A stretch of 64,000 nt of DNA from Chryseobacterium camelliae (GTDB lineage Bacteria; Bacteroidota; Bacteroidia; Flavobacteriales; Weeksellaceae), in contig NZ_JAUTAL010000001.1 in assembly GCF_030818575.1 (NCBI RefSeq), forward strand, positions 1,426,001 to 1,490,000. The letters are read 5' to 3'. Positions within the stretch are counted from its first letter, which is position 1; each line of letters begins with the position of its first letter. The notes below the pieces were generated by a model that ran no database searches, was not told the DNA's origin, and was given only the letters and a program-made list of their open reading frames with translations. Shown here in pieces: positions 7,921 to 17,649 of the stretch. Made by a program: the position numbers and the translations under genes.

Positions 7921-8778
7921 ATGAGTATATTAAAAATTGCCATTCAGAAAAGCGGCCGGCTGTATGAAGATTCACTTCAGCTTCTCAGGGACTGCGGCAT
8001 TGATACCAATAACGGAAAAGACCAGCTGAAGGTTTCCGTCAACAATTTCCCGATGGAAATTATGTACCTGCGCAACTCAGACATCCCGCAATACCTGGAA
8101 GATGGAGTAGTAGATGTGGCTATTGTAGGCGAAAACCTTCTGGCAGAAAAACAGAAAAACAGCGGAGTCGTTCAGAAACTGGGATTTTCCAGATGCCGCG
8201 TTTCGTTAGCAGTTCCGAAAGATGTAGATACTGATGAACTGAGCTATTTCCAGGGAAAGAAAATCGCTACGTCCTATCCCAACACCCTTAAAAAATTCTT
8301 GGATGAGCGGGGAATTACCGCTGATATCCACGTGATCTCCGGATCAGTGGAGATCGCCCCGAATATCGGACTGGCAGACGGGATCTGTGATATCGTCAGC
8401 TCAGGCAGCACCCTCTTTAAAAACGGATTAAGGGAAACCATCACACTGTTACAGTCTGAAGCCGTCCTGGCGAAAAATACCCGTCTTGGTGCTGAAAAGG
8501 AGCTCATCCTTCAAAAATTCCTCTTCAGGATCAAAGCGGTTCTGAAAGCTAAAAATTCAAAATATATCTTGATGAATGTACCGGATGGTAAAATTGCGGA
8601 AATTTCCTCTGTACTTCCGGTCCTGAAAAGCCCAACAGTGATTCCCCTGGCTGAAAAAGGCTGGAGCAGCATCCATTCTGTCATTGATGAAGACCGCTTC
8701 TGGGAGGTCATTGATGAGCTTAAGGCAAAAGGAGCCCAGGATATTTTAATTATTCCAATCGATAAAATGGTGATCTAA
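7921..8778 (+). CDS. hisG: ATP phosphoribosyltransferase, long form
   Basis: First enzyme of histidine synthesis: ATP + PRPP to phosphoribosyl-ATP. From ATG 7921 (MSILKIAIQKSGRLYEDSL) the product is 285 residues. It has the two periplasmic-binding-like catalytic lobes, the PRPP-binding stretch GICDIVSSGSTL, and a C-terminal ~75-residue ACT-like domain (KYILMNVPDGKIAEISS...). That makes it the long, HisZ-independent, normally His-feedback-inhibited type. An in-frame TTG at 7846 was rejected because it lies inside the attenuator terminator. It overlaps hisD by 1 bp (TAATG). Confidence 0.96.
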   Translation: MSILKIAIQKSGRLYEDSLQLLRDCGIDTNNGKDQLKVSVNNFPMEIMYLRNSDIPQYLEDGVVDVAIVGENLLAEKQKNSGVVQKLGFSRCRVSLAVPKDVDTDELSYFQGKKIATSYPNTLKKFLDERGITADIHVISGSVEIAPNIGLADGICDIVSSGSTLFKNGLRETITLLQSEAVLAKNTRLGAEKELILQKFLFRIKAVLKAKNSKYILMNVPDGKIAEISSVLPVLKSPTVIPLAEKGWSSIHSVIDEDRFWEVIDELKAKGAQDILIIPIDKMVI

Positions 8779-10061
8779 TGAAGACATATAGATATCCCGC
8801 AAAATCAGCATGGAAATCAATGACCAGGCGACCCGTTATTCAACGGGAAGAACTCTCGGCGATTGTTCAGGAAATATTCCAGCAGGTGCAGCAAAACGGC
8901 GACCGGGCTCTTCTGGAGTTCAGCCGAAAGTTTGACGATTCCGATCTGGAAACAGTGGCTGTTTCAAATGATGAAATTAAAGCCGCTGAAAAAATGGTCA
9001 GCAAAGACCTGAAAGCTGCCATTGTTCAGGCTAAACAAAATATCACGCTCTTCCATGCTGCGCAGCAGAACAAAATTGAAAAAATTGAAACTACGGCAGG
9101 AGTAATATGCTGGAGGGAAAACAGGGCAATTGAAAAAGTCGGCATCTATATTCCCGGCGGAACTGCACCGCTTTTCTCCACGGTTTTAATGCTGGCCATT
9201 CCGGCACAGCTTGCAGGATGCAGGGAAATTGTCCTCTGTACGCCGCCGGATCAGAACGGAAATATCAATCCTGCTATCCTGTATGCTGCCCAGCTGTGTG
9301 GAGTCAGCCGGATCTTCAAAGCAGGCGGGGCACAGGCCGTTGCTGCCATGACATTCGGAACAGAAAGCATCCCTTCTGTCAACAAGATCTTTGGACCCGG
9401 TAATCAATACGTCATGGCTGCCAAAGAATATGCCCAGCGTTTCGGGGTGGCTATGGATATGCCAGCGGGCCCCAGCGAAGTGCTGGTTATCGCCGATGAA
9501 AATGCCATACCCGGATTCTGTGCTGCCGACCTTCTTTCCCAGGCGGAACACGGTAGTGACAGCCAGGTGGTCTTCATCACCACAGATGAAAGAATATTCG
9601 ATCAGACTATAGAAGAAACGGAAAGACAGCTTAAAGAACTTTCACGGAATGAATTTGCGGGACAATCCCTGGCCAACAGCCATTTTATTGTGTTGAACAG
9701 CATGGAAGAAGCCCTGGAGTTCAGTAACCTGTATGCCCCGGAACATCTTATTCTGGCAGTGAATTCTTTTGAAAAGTATATTCCTAATGTTCAGAATGCG
9801 GGTTCGGTATTCCTCGGCAATTATTCCTGCGAAAGTGCCGGAGATTATGCCAGCGGAACCAATCATACGCTTCCTACAAATGGTTTTGCGAATAGTTACA
9901 GCGGGGTTTCGCTTGACAGTTTCGTGAAAAAAATCACCTTTCAGCACCTAACGGAGGAAGGGCTGGAAAACCTGGGAAATACTATAGAGATCATGGCAGA
10001 AGCCGAAGGCCTGATGGCCCATAAAAATGCCGTAACCATCCGTTTAAAATCAAGACAATGA
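8778..10061 (+). CDS. hisD: histidinol dehydrogenase
   Basis: Catalyses the last two steps, L-histidinol to L-histidine, using two NAD+. The protein has 427 residues, the usual length. The family signature is intact: GIYIPGGTAPLFSTVLM, the Gly-rich AGGAQAVAAM segment, zinc ligands in LLSQAEHG and ESAGDYASGTNH, and the catalytic Glu-His pair in YAPEHL. It is cytosolic and homodimeric in the family. It is translationally coupled to hisG (1-bp overlap) and hisC (4-bp overlap), so its output follows the his attenuator. Confidence 0.97.
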   Translation: MKTYRYPAKSAWKSMTRRPVIQREELSAIVQEIFQQVQQNGDRALLEFSRKFDDSDLETVAVSNDEIKAAEKMVSKDLKAAIVQAKQNITLFHAAQQNKIEKIETTAGVICWRENRAIEKVGIYIPGGTAPLFSTVLMLAIPAQLAGCREIVLCTPPDQNGNINPAILYAAQLCGVSRIFKAGGAQAVAAMTFGTESIPSVNKIFGPGNQYVMAAKEYAQRFGVAMDMPAGPSEVLVIADENAIPGFCAADLLSQAEHGSDSQVVFITTDERIFDQTIEETERQLKELSRNEFAGQSLANSHFIVLNSMEEALEFSNLYAPEHLILAVNSFEKYIPNVQNAGSVFLGNYSCESAGDYASGTNHTLPTNGFANSYSGVSLDSFVKKITFQHLTEEGLENLGNTIEIMAEAEGLMAHKNAVTIRLKSRQ

Positions 10062-11089
10062 CAACATCTACCATCAATGCGTTAGTAAGGAAAAATATCC
10101 TTCAGCTGCAGCCCTATATAAGCTATCGCGATCAGCTTCCTCTTGAAGACCCCGTCTTGCTGGACGCCAATGAAAGCCCTTTCGGGGCCTATAACCGGTA
10201 TCCGGATTCTACTCAGAGCAAGCTTAAAAACAAACTTTCGGAATATAAAAATATAGGCCCACAATGCATTGCAATCGGAAACGGGAGTGATGAATTGATC
10301 GACCTGGTCATAAAAATTTTCTGTGAGCCTAAAAAAGATGCGATAATGATCATGAATCCTTCTTTTGCCATGTACGGATTTTATGCCGCCATCAATGAAA
10401 ATAAGGTGATAGGCCTGAACCTCAATGATCGCTTTGAAATAAAAAAAGAAGATTTTATTGAGACAACGAAAAACAATCCCTCAAAAGTATTCTTTATCTG
10501 TTCGCCCAACAATCCTACAGGAAACAGTGTAGATGATCTGGAATTTTTCATCCGGAACTATAATGGCATTGTCGTAGTGGATGAAGCATACATTGAATTT
10601 TCCGGAAAAGACTCTGCTTTATCACTTCTGGAAAAATATCCTAACCTTATCATTCTACAGACCTTTTCAAAAGCCTGGGGAATGGCCGGCGCAAGGGTAG
10701 GCGTTGCCTATGCTTCCGAAGAAATAATTACTTTGATTAATAGTGTAAAAGCTCCGTACAATGTCAACAGCATCAGTCAGGAACTCATCATAGAGATGCT
10801 TGACGACAATACCCTTTTTAATGAAAACCTTAAAAATATCCTTGCAGAAAAGCAATGGCTGGAGAAGTCGTTAAGAGATATGGATTGCATTGATAAGGTA
10901 TTTCCAACCGATGCCAATTTTTTCCTGATTCGCTTTAACAATGCGGAAATAATCTATCAGGCATTGCTGAATGAAAATATACTCACCAGCAAAAGGATGC
11001 CGCAGATCCCACAATGCATCCGGATCAATGTAGGAAGCAGGGATGAAAACCAAAAGCTTATCAATGTATTAAAAAATATAAGGCTATGA
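10058..11089 (+). CDS. hisC: histidinol-phosphate aminotransferase
   Basis: A PLP-dependent enzyme converting imidazole-acetol phosphate and glutamate to histidinol phosphate. The protein has 343 residues of fold type I: substrate loop [24 protein letters not shown] for cofactor phosphate, [18 protein letters not shown], and the Schiff-base lysine Lys205 in [14 protein letters not shown]. HisC sits in the usual Bacteroidota place between hisD and hisB. It overlaps both neighbours by 4 bp. The C-terminus ([22 protein letters not shown]) is complete. Confidence 0.97.
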   Translation: MTTSTINALVRKNILQLQPYISYRDQLPLEDPVLLDANESPFGAYNRYPDSTQSKLKNKLSEYKNIGPQCIAIGNGSDELIDLVIKIFCEPKKDAIMIMNPSFAMYGFYAAINENKVIGLNLNDRFEIKKEDFIETTKNNPSKVFFICSPNNPTGNSVDDLEFFIRNYNGIVVVDEAYIEFSGKDSALSLLEKYPNLIILQTFSKAWGMAGARVGVAYASEEIITLINSVKAPYNVNSISQELIIEMLDDNTLFNENLKNILAEKQWLEKSLRDMDCIDKVFPTDANFFLIRFNNAEIIYQALLNENILTSKRMPQIPQCIRINVGSRDENQKLINVLKNIRL

Positions 11090-12177
11090 AGAAAGTATTA
11101 TTTATAGACCGGGATGGTACGCTGATCAGAGAGCCGGAAGACTTTCAGATCGATACCCTGGAAAAACTGGAATTTTATCCTGGAGTATTCCAAAACCTGT
11201 CCAGGATCGCCCGTGAACTCGAATATGAACTGGTTATGGTGACCAACCAGGACGGGTTAGGCACAGAGAGCTTTCCTATGGATGATTTTAAAGGCCCTCA
11301 CGACAAGATGCTTACAGCGTTTAAGAATGAAGGTATTGTATTTCAGGACATCCTTATCGACAGGAGCTTTGAACATGAAAACCTGCCAACCAGAAAACCT
11401 GGTCTCGGTATGCTCAACCAATACATATACGGTGACTACGACCTTGAAAATTCCTTTGTCATCGGAGACCGCCTTACGGATATCAGGCTGGCAAAGAATT
11501 TAGGGGCAAAAGCCATTTTTATCAGTAATACGACCGATCAGGAAGCCGTTTTAAGTACGGAAAGCTGGGCAGATATCTATCAGTTCCTGAAGCAGATCCC
11601 GAGAAAAGCAAAGGTACTCCGTAAAACCAATGAAACAGAGATTGAAATAGAAATCAACCTCGATGGAAGAGGAAAATCCGATATCTCTACCGGACTGCAT
11701 TTCTTCGATCATATGCTGGAACAGATTTCCAGGCACGGAAATCTTGATCTGACAGTTAAAGTCAATGGAGACCTGCATGTTGATGAACACCACACCATAG
11801 AAGATACGGGCATTGTTTTAGGGGAAACCATCCTCAAGGCATTGGGCAAGAAGAAGGGCATTGAACGGTATGGATTTTTATTACCGATGGATGATTGCCT
11901 GGCCCAGGTTGCTCTGGACTTCGGAGGCCGGCCGTGGCTTGTATGGGATGTGGCATTCAATAGGGAAAAAATTGGCGATGTCCCCGTAGAAATGTTCTTT
12001 CATTTCTTTAAATCATTAACTGATTCTGCCCGATGCAATCTGAACATCAAAGCAGAAGGGGGCAATGAACACCACAAGATTGAAGCTGTCTTTAAAGCGT
12101 TTGCCAAAGCCCTGAAAATGGCTGTTCAGCAGACTGATACCAATTTTAATATTCCTTCAACCAAAGGAAGCCTGTAA
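11086..12177 (+). CDS. hisB: bifunctional histidinol-phosphatase / imidazoleglycerol-phosphate dehydratase
   Basis: A fusion of 363 residues. Residues 1 to ~165 are a HAD phosphatase: nucleophile Asp8 and Asp10 in [15 protein letters not shown], and [17 protein letters not shown]. From about 170 on is imidazoleglycerol-phosphate dehydratase, with the [16 protein letters not shown] and [11 protein letters not shown] metal-binding motifs and a second HH motif near the end (GNEHHKIEA). It therefore performs the sixth and eighth steps. The fused form is shared by Enterobacteria and Bacteroidota. It is followed by hisH after 5 bp. Confidence 0.97.
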   Translation: MKKVLFIDRDGTLIREPEDFQIDTLEKLEFYPGVFQNLSRIARELEYELVMVTNQDGLGTESFPMDDFKGPHDKMLTAFKNEGIVFQDILIDRSFEHENLPTRKPGLGMLNQYIYGDYDLENSFVIGDRLTDIRLAKNLGAKAIFISNTTDQEAVLSTESWADIYQFLKQIPRKAKVLRKTNETEIEIEINLDGRGKSDISTGLHFFDHMLEQISRHGNLDLTVKVNGDLHVDEHHTIEDTGIVLGETILKALGKKKGIERYGFLLPMDDCLAQVALDFGGRPWLVWDVAFNREKIGDVPVEMFFHFFKSLTDSARCNLNIKAEGGNEHHKIEAVFKAFAKALKMAVQQTDTNFNIPSTKGSL

Positions 12178-12182
12178 AACAT

Positions 12183-12767
12183 ATGATTGCGATTATTAAA
12201 TACAACGGAGGAAATGTAAACTCCGTACAAAATGCGCTCAACCGGCTTAATGCCGATTCGGTGGTGACTGATGATTTTGAAACCATCCATAACGCAGATA
12301 AAGTCATTTTTCCGGGAGTAGGCGAAGCATCATCTACAATGGCGCTCTTAAGGGAAAAAGGGCTTGACCGGTTCATTCCTACCTTACAGCAGCCTGTCTT
12401 AGGTATTTGCCTCGGCATGCAGCTGATGTGCGGAAATAATGAAGAAGGCAATACCCGGGGAATGGGAATTTTTGATCTGGAAGTTAAAAGATTTCCTCCG
12501 CAAGATTTAGTTCCCCATATGGGATGGAATATACTGCACAACCGCCGGTCACCGCTTTTTGCCGGATTTGAACAGGAAAACGACTGCTATTTTGTGCACA
12601 GCTATTATTGCGAATTATCGGAATATACCACATCCGTCTGTGATTACATCCTCCCGTTCAGTGCGTCTTTGCAGAAGGATAATTTCTTCGCAGTACAGTT
12701 TCATCCTGAAAAATCAGGCCATGCAGGCAATGAAATCCTGAAGAACTTTTTAAAATTACCATTATGA
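12183..12767 (+). CDS. hisH: imidazole glycerol phosphate synthase, glutaminase subunit
   Basis: A class I glutamine amidotransferase that feeds ammonia to HisF. The protein has 194 residues with the full catalytic triad: Cys76 in GICLGMQLM, His174 and Glu176 in QFHPEKSG. The oxyanion-strand region FPGVGEA is present. It works as a HisHF heterodimer in the cytosol. HisH overlaps hisA by 4 bp, whereas its partner hisF lies about 1.2 kb downstream, beyond hisA and a repeat cluster. Confidence 0.96.
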   Translation: MIAIIKYNGGNVNSVQNALNRLNADSVVTDDFETIHNADKVIFPGVGEASSTMALLREKGLDRFIPTLQQPVLGICLGMQLMCGNNEEGNTRGMGIFDLEVKRFPPQDLVPHMGWNILHNRRSPLFAGFEQENDCYFVHSYYCELSEYTTSVCDYILPFSASLQKDNFFAVQFHPEKSGHAGNEILKNFLKLPL

Positions 12768-13489
12768 AAATTATTCCCGCCATAGATATCATCGGTGGAA
12801 AATGTGTCCGGCTGTCAAAAGGCGATTACGAGACTAAAAAAGTCTACAATGAAAATCCGGCAGAAGTAGCAAAGGAGTTTGAAGACCATGGCATTCGCTA
12901 TCTGCACCTTGTAGATCTTGACGGAGCGAAATCCAGGCATATCGTGAATCAGAAAGTGCTAGAAAAAATCGCCCGTACTACCAATCTTCAGATCGATTTC
13001 GGAGGAGGTCTGAAAACCCTTGAAGACATTGAAACCGCCTTCAGCTCAGGGGCAAGCCAGATTACCATTGGAAGCATCGCCGTTCAGGATCCTGAATTCT
13101 GCTTCCAACTGATCGAAAAGTTTGGTCCGGAAAAAATTATTCTCGGTGCCGATTGTGACCGGCGCAAAATAAAAACTTCCGGCTGGCTGGAGGAAAGCCA
13201 GTTGGATGTCATTGATTTTATCCTTCAGTATCAGGAAAAAGGAATTGCCAATGTCATCTGCACGGATATTGCCAAAGACGGGATGCTGGAAGGTCCGTCT
13301 ACCCAATTATATGAGGACATTTTAAACCGTACATCAGCTCAATTGACAGCAAGCGGCGGGATTTCATGCATGGAAGATGTTTATAAGATGAAAGAAATTG
13401 GTTGTTCGGGAACCATTATCGGGAAAGCGATTTACGAAGGGAAGATACGCCTGGATGAACTGCGGGACTTTATGGAAATTTGGATTTAA
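12764..13489 (+). CDS. hisA: ProFAR isomerase
   Basis: A (beta/alpha)8-barrel of 241 residues converting ProFAR to PRFAR by an Amadori rearrangement. The general acid/base Asp8 lies in [21 protein letters not shown] is the first phosphate-binding Gly motif, and [11 protein letters not shown] plus [13 protein letters not shown] form the second. The second catalytic Asp lies in LGADCDRR. It overlaps hisH by 4 bp. Its stop is immediately followed by three tandem repeat units (13491-13917) before hisF, the only break in an otherwise tightly packed operon. Confidence 0.96.
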   Translation: MKIIPAIDIIGGKCVRLSKGDYETKKVYNENPAEVAKEFEDHGIRYLHLVDLDGAKSRHIVNQKVLEKIARTTNLQIDFGGGLKTLEDIETAFSSGASQITIGSIAVQDPEFCFQLIEKFGPEKIILGADCDRRKIKTSGWLEESQLDVIDFILQYQEKGIANVICTDIAKDGMLEGPSTQLYEDILNRTSAQLTASGGISCMEDVYKMKEIGCSGTIIGKAIYEGKIRLDELRDFMEIWI

Positions 13490-13490
13490 A

Positions 13491-13917
13491 CACAACAGTT
13501 ACAAAAGTTTTTTGGCACTTAAGAATTATGAAGATGATAGCTTGAAAATAAGAAGAACACATAAGTTTTAAAAACCTTAGGTTTTTATAGTGGGAATAGA
13601 TCTGCGTAATCTGCCAATCTGTGAGGGAATATTTAACCACAATAGTCACAATAGTTTTTTGACACTTAAGAATTATGAAGATGATAGCTTGAAAATAAGA
13701 AGAACACATAAGGTTTTAAAAACCTGCGGTTTTTATAGTGAATATAAATCTGCGTAATCTGCGAGAGAATATTTAACCACAACAGTTACAAAAGTTTTCT
13801 GGCACATAAGAACTATGAAGATGATAGCTTGAAAATAAAAAGAACACATAAGTTTTAAAAACCTTCGGTTTTTATGGTGGACACAAATCTGCGTATCTGC
13901 AAACCTGCGAGGGAATA
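13491..13917 (+). repeat. three tandem ~140-bp hairpin repeats inside the his operon
   Basis: Units start at about 13491, 13638 and 13778 with (C)CACAAyAGTnACAAwAG, run through CTTAAGAATTATGAAGATG and AGAACACATAAG, and end with AATCTGCGTAATCTGC-type sequence. Each contains the hairpin AAAAACC-NNN-GGTTTTT, with loops TTA, TGC and TTC: the stem is constant and the loop varies. There is no ORF. The same family is present inverted at 17650-18190. Confidence 0.9.
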
Positions 13918-13977
13918 ACTACAAACTAAAGATTGACGGATCAGAAACTTATAAAAGTTTTAAAGAAAACATTGAAA

Positions 13978-14730
13978 ATGCTAAAAAAAAGAATCATACC
14001 CTGTCTTGACATCAAAGACGGAACAACCGTTAAGGGAGTCAATTTTGAAGGACTCCGGAATGCAGGAGATCCCGTGGAGCTGGCTAAAAAATATGAACTG
14101 GAGGGTGCAGATGAATTGGTCTTTCTGGACATTACCGCTACACTGGAAGAACGCAAGACCTTTGCCGGATTGGTCCGTACAATTGCGTCGGAACTCAGCA
14201 TTCCCTTTACGGTAGGCGGGGGAATTTCTTCTGTAGAAGATGTTAGGCTTCTTCTCGAAGCAGGAGCCGATAAGATCAGCATCAATTCTTCGGCCGTCCG
14301 GGATCCTGATTTAATTTCCGTGCTGGCTAAAGAATTTGGCAGTCAATGCATCGTTGTCGCGGTAGATACCCGGTTAGTTAATGGTACGGATTGGGTACAT
14401 ATCAAAGGCGGCAGGGAGCGTACCCGGCTCAGAACCTTGGATTGGGTACAGCAGGCGGAAGCAGCAGGGGCCGGGGAAATCCTTCTGACTTCCATGGATG
14501 GCGATGGTACGAAAAATGGGTTTGACCTTAGGATTACACGGCAGGTAGCCGAACACATCGGTATTCCTGTCATCGCCTCCGGAGGAGCCGGAAAAACGGA
14601 GGATTTTCAACAGGTATTCCTTGAAACGAAAGCCACAGGAGCCCTGGCCGCCAGTGTTTTCCACTTTGGAGAAATTGGGATTAGAGAACTGAAAAAAGAA
14701 TTACAATCAAAAAATATAGCCGTACGATGA
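13978..14730 (+). CDS. hisF: imidazole glycerol phosphate synthase, cyclase subunit
   Basis: Uses ammonia from HisH and PRFAR to make imidazole glycerol phosphate and AICAR. From ATG 13978 ([15 protein letters not shown]) it has 250 residues, exactly the family length. The catalytic Asp11 and the second Asp in VVAVDTRL are present, with phosphate-binding [11 protein letters not shown] and [11 protein letters not shown]. An in-frame TTG at 13933 was rejected because homology starts at MLKKR. It overlaps hisIE by 4 bp. It is separated from hisA by ~490 bp of mostly repeats, which contain hairpins but no T-rich terminator on this strand that I trust. Confidence 0.96.
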   Translation: MLKKRIIPCLDIKDGTTVKGVNFEGLRNAGDPVELAKKYELEGADELVFLDITATLEERKTFAGLVRTIASELSIPFTVGGGISSVEDVRLLLEAGADKISINSSAVRDPDLISVLAKEFGSQCIVVAVDTRLVNGTDWVHIKGGRERTRLRTLDWVQQAEAAGAGEILLTSMDGDGTKNGFDLRITRQVAEHIGIPVIASGGAGKTEDFQQVFLETKATGALAASVFHFGEIGIRELKKELQSKNIAVR

Positions 14731-15317
14731 AAATTAATTTTAATAAAAATAATGACGGACTGGTGCCGGTGATCATCCAGGATGACAGAACCCTTCAGGT
14801 ACTGATGTTAGGATATATGAATGCGGAAGCTTTGGAAAAGACTTCAAAGGAAAAAACAGTGACGTTCTTCAGCCGCTCCAAAAACCGGCTGTGGACCAAA
14901 GGGGAAGAGTCCGGAAATTTCCTTACCGTGAAAAGTATTACCACCGACTGTGACCATGATACCATCCTGATCCGGGCTGTTCCAAAAAATACGGTTTGCC
15001 ATACCGGAAGCTTCAGCTGCTTCGGGGATAAGGATCCCAAGGGATTTCTATACGAACTGGAAGCAACCATCAGCCAGCGCATCGATGAAAAGGCAGAAAA
15101 TTCCTATACCTACGCTTTATTTCAGAAAGGCATCAATAAAATGGCACAGAAAGTAGGTGAGGAGGCTGTTGAACTCGTAATTGAAGCCAAAGACAACCAG
15201 GATGAGCTGTTCAAAAATGAGGCAGCGGATCTTTTATACCATTACCTGATCCTGCTTAAGGCTAAAGGGATGTCTATACAGGACATTGAGAAAATACTTA
15301 TGGACAGGTCAAGATAA
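14727..15317 (+). CDS. hisIE: bifunctional phosphoribosyl-AMP cyclohydrolase / phosphoribosyl-ATP pyrophosphatase
   Basis: A fusion of 196 residues carrying the second and third pathway steps. The N-terminal HisI domain (about 1-110) has the zinc and magnesium motifs [11 protein letters not shown] and CHTGSFSCF and the [12 protein letters not shown] signature. The C-terminal HisE domain (about 113-196) has the MazG-like acidic motif [14 protein letters not shown] with [10 protein letters not shown]. It ends the operon and is followed by a strong hairpin at 15339-15365. Confidence 0.96.
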   Translation: MKINFNKNNDGLVPVIIQDDRTLQVLMLGYMNAEALEKTSKEKTVTFFSRSKNRLWTKGEESGNFLTVKSITTDCDHDTILIRAVPKNTVCHTGSFSCFGDKDPKGFLYELEATISQRIDEKAENSYTYALFQKGINKMAQKVGEEAVELVIEAKDNQDELFKNEAADLLYHYLILLKAKGMSIQDIEKILMDRSR

Positions 15318-15338
15318 ATGCTTAAGGCCCTATACATA

Positions 15339-15365
15339 AAAGTCCGGAAATAATCCGGACTTTTT
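15339..15365. terminator. terminator between hisIE and the convergent M28 peptidase gene
   Basis: Stem AAAGTCCGGA / TCCGGACTTT with loop AATAA, T-rich on the plus side and A-rich before it, so it can serve both converging genes. Confidence 0.85.
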
Positions 15366-15395
15366 CTTATAGTATGTTTTAAATAATCTCAATGA

Positions 15396-16574
15396 TTACC
15401 TTCCTACCAAAATCTTTCTTACGACGATCTGGTCATTGGCTTTCAACGTCCCGAGGTAGGCTCCGTTGCTTACTTCTGAGATATTGATTTTCTTTTCATT
15501 TTCCGTTTTCAAAAGCAGCTTACCGGAAAGGTCTGTTAATTCAAAACTGAAATTTTTAACCGCCGGATCCGTAAGGTCTATATAGATCATATCTTTTGCC
15601 GGGTTGGGATAGATTTTTACGGAAGATTCCAGTGTCTTTTGTGCACCTGCTTCCTTAACAGCCAGTGTGGAAGTGGCTACGGCAAAATGCTGAAGTGCAC
15701 CTACGGCAGCTTTTCCTACATTGTAAACGTATACAGGATCCACATTTGCAAACGTATCATTCACCGTATGTTCATTGAAGCTCCTTACATTTTCATAAAA
15801 ACCGGTGATCACATCACCGTTTTGCTCAAAAGGCATATAGTCTGATGAATAAGCATTGGACATAACAGTCTGCAAAGGAGAATATAGGGTTGTGCAGGTA
15901 GCCAGCTGTTGGGTAACTGCATTGGAAGCCGCATTATTTCCGGTTTGACCGCTCTGGTCGCTCTCGCATTTGATCGCATTATTGTTGTTGCCGATCTTAC
16001 CGCCTACCTGGTCTATGTTAAAAACAAGTTTTATATTGAGTTGCCTTACGCCATTCTGGAAAACAACATTATTGGCATAGTGGGAGCTGCCCACCAATCC
16101 CTGTTCTTCTCCTGAAAAGTGGATGAACTTTACCGAATATTCTGTGGGAACATCCTTTAAAATACGCGCTGCTTCAAGGATGATGGAAGTACCGCTTCCG
16201 TTGTCGCTAACTCCGGGACCGGTAATCGTATCATAATGCCCGCAGATAATGACATATACATTCGGGTAAACTGTTCCTGTTTTGGTAATGATAAGGTTTT
16301 TGGAAGTACTGCTGCCATAAGTAAAACTATCTTCCTGCATCTGGCTGACGGAATATCCATAGGACTGGTATTTTGCTTTCAGCCAGTTCAGGGCATTCGT
16401 ATTATTGGCAGACCCTGTGGTTTTCACACCCAGATTACCAAATTCCTGCAGGTTGCCGGTAATATTGGTCTGGGAGACCTGGTTCGCCCTGTTCTGGTAA
16501 GCCTGGATAAAAGTCTGTGCAGTAAAGCTGTATGCCGCAGCAACAGTCATAAGGAATGTGCTTAATTTTTTCAC
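15396..16574 (-). CDS. secreted M28 family aminopeptidase with T9SS sorting domain
   Basis: A protein of 392 residues: Sec signal (MKKLSTFLMTVAAAYSFTAQ), zinc metallopeptidase domain at about 25-300, and a C-terminal type A sorting domain from about 318 (IYPNPAKDMIYIDL) ending KILVGR. The five M28 metal-site residues are visible: His113 (GHYDT), Asp124 (SDNGSGT), the Glu156/Glu157 pair (FSGEEQGLVGS), Asp188 (NIDQVGG) and His269 (NEHTVNDT). It should be translocated by Sec, then exported and anchored or released by the T9SS, to hydrolyse peptides outside the cell. Its promoter overlaps the rplT terminator. Confidence 0.93.
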   Translation of the reverse strand: MKKLSTFLMTVAAAYSFTAQTFIQAYQNRANQVSQTNITGNLQEFGNLGVKTTGSANNTNALNWLKAKYQSYGYSVSQMQEDSFTYGSSTSKNLIITKTGTVYPNVYVIICGHYDTITGPGVSDNGSGTSIILEAARILKDVPTEYSVKFIHFSGEEQGLVGSSHYANNVVFQNGVRQLNIKLVFNIDQVGGKIGNNNNAIKCESDQSGQTGNNAASNAVTQQLATCTTLYSPLQTVMSNAYSSDYMPFEQNGDVITGFYENVRSFNEHTVNDTFANVDPVYVYNVGKAAVGALQHFAVATSTLAVKEAGAQKTLESSVKIYPNPAKDMIYIDLTDPAVKNFSFELTDLSGKLLLKTENEKKINISEVSNGAYLGTLKANDQIVVRKILVGR

Positions 16575-16622
16575 CTTTTCACTTAATTTAGCGTTTCTTT
16601 AAAGAGAATCAACGATAGGACA

Positions 16623-16652
16623 CAAATGTAACAATAAAAAAATCCCGGGCAA
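16623..16652 (-). promoter_or_regulatory. promoter of the M28 peptidase gene
   Basis: On the minus strand: TTG at 16652-16650, 19-bp spacer, TACATTTG at 16630-16623, a full Bacteroidota consensus. The -33 TTG lies within the loop of the rplT terminator hairpin. Confidence 0.8.
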
Positions 16653-16661
16653 AACCCGGGA
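16635..16661 (-). terminator. terminator of rpmI-rplT
   Basis: On the minus strand, TCCCGGG, loop TTTTG, CCCGGGA, followed by a run of seven T. Confidence 0.88.
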
Positions 16662-16687
16662 CTATATTGATAACAAAAAATTCTACA

Positions 16688-17032
16688 TTATTTTACTTGA
16701 TCTACAACAGCTTTGAAAGCTTCAGGGTGATTCATTGCTAAATCAGCTAAAACTTTTCTGTTCAATTCGATGTTGTTCTTTTTAAGAGTTCCCATAAACT
16801 GAGAATAAGACATTCCGTGCTCTCTGGCTCCTGCGTTGATACGGGTGATCCAAAGGGCTCTGAAATTTCTCTTTTTCTCTTTTCTACCACGGTAAGCATA
16901 TTGCATTGCTTTTTCTACCGCGTTTTTAGCTACTGTCCAAACGTTCTTTCTTCTTCCGAAATAACCTTTAGCGTGCTTAAAAATTTTCTTTCTGCGAGCT
17001 CTTGAGGCTACGGCATTTACTGATCTTGGCAT
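16688..17032 (-). CDS. rplT: 50S ribosomal protein L20
   Basis: A protein of 114 residues, highly basic N-terminal half ([20 protein letters not shown], then [10 protein letters not shown]), and the globular C-terminal domain with [21 protein letters not shown]. It is an early 23S rRNA assembly protein and, in E. coli, the translational repressor of the rpmI-rplT mRNA. It follows rpmI by 118 bp on the same strand and ends before a strong terminator. Confidence 0.97.
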   Translation of the reverse strand: MPRSVNAVASRARRKKIFKHAKGYFGRRKNVWTVAKNAVEKAMQYAYRGRKEKKRNFRALWITRINAGAREHGMSYSQFMGTLKKNNIELNRKVLADLAMNHPEAFKAVVDQVK

Positions 17033-17150
17033 AATTTAAATTGTTTTTTTGAAAAGGGCGACAATTTTTTTCATTGTACTTAGCTGCTCCGTTTCAGGGT
17101 TAAATTGTTGAATTTTGAATTCTTATAAACCGGATATAGATTTATAAAAA

Positions 17151-17348
17151 CTACTTGATGGCTAATTGACGCTGAACACTTTTTTCATCCACTTTAGCTA
17201 CGTAAGAAGTAGTAGTAAGATTTCTCTTCTGCTTAGTTTCTTTCTTAGTCAAGATGTGGCTTTTGTAAGCATTTTTTCTTTTGATCTTGCCGGTTCCGGT
17301 AAGAGCAAAACGCTTTTTAGCACCTGATTTCGTTTTTAATTTTGGCAT
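17151..17348 (-). CDS. rpmI: 50S ribosomal protein L35
   Basis: A protein of 65 residues, basic, [25 protein letters not shown], typical L35. It is the first gene of the rpmI-rplT unit. In most bacteria it directly follows infC; here some 900 bp of repeat DNA plus an infC terminator intervene, and it has its own -7 element upstream at 17421-17428. Confidence 0.97.
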   Translation of the reverse strand: MPKLKTKSGAKKRFALTGTGKIKRKNAYKSHILTKKETKQKRNLTTTSYVAKVDEKSVQRQLAIK

Positions 17349-17420
17349 TGTTTTGCTTTTTTATTATTTTGTTATCAATATCTGTTTTGGTTCCTCAAAA
17401 TACCTGAGGATAATAGTCTG

Positions 17421-17428
17421 CAAAATTA
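17421..17428 (-). promoter_or_regulatory. -7 element for rpmI-rplT
   Basis: TAATTTTG on the minus strand matches TAnnTTTG, 73 bp before the rpmI start. No TTG is seen at ideal spacing. Confidence 0.5.
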
Positions 17429-17649
17429 AGGAAAATTATTGATACTGAAAAGGATTTATTTAATAGAGTAGAGGAAGATACTTATGCCCTGTATTGTTCA
17501 ATCATACAAAAGATCAAAACTATCCCTGTAAATAACTTTTCGATTTTGGTGGTTCATCTATTACAGATCCAGATCATCAACCTTGTCAGGGTTCCAGAAG
17601 TAAACACGAAATTTATTATTGAGAAACAGTACATATGCTCAGTGAAAAT

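Noticed and set aside
13470..13709. 79-codon minus-strand ORF in the repeat cluster
   Set aside because: It repeats MCSSYFQAIIFIILKCQKT within itself because the DNA is tandemly repeated; an artefact of the repeat, as is 17871-18116.
13491..13917. Possible CRISPR array at the tandem repeats
   Set aside because: Units are ~140 bp and nearly identical throughout, with no short repeat/unique spacer alternation and no cas genes.
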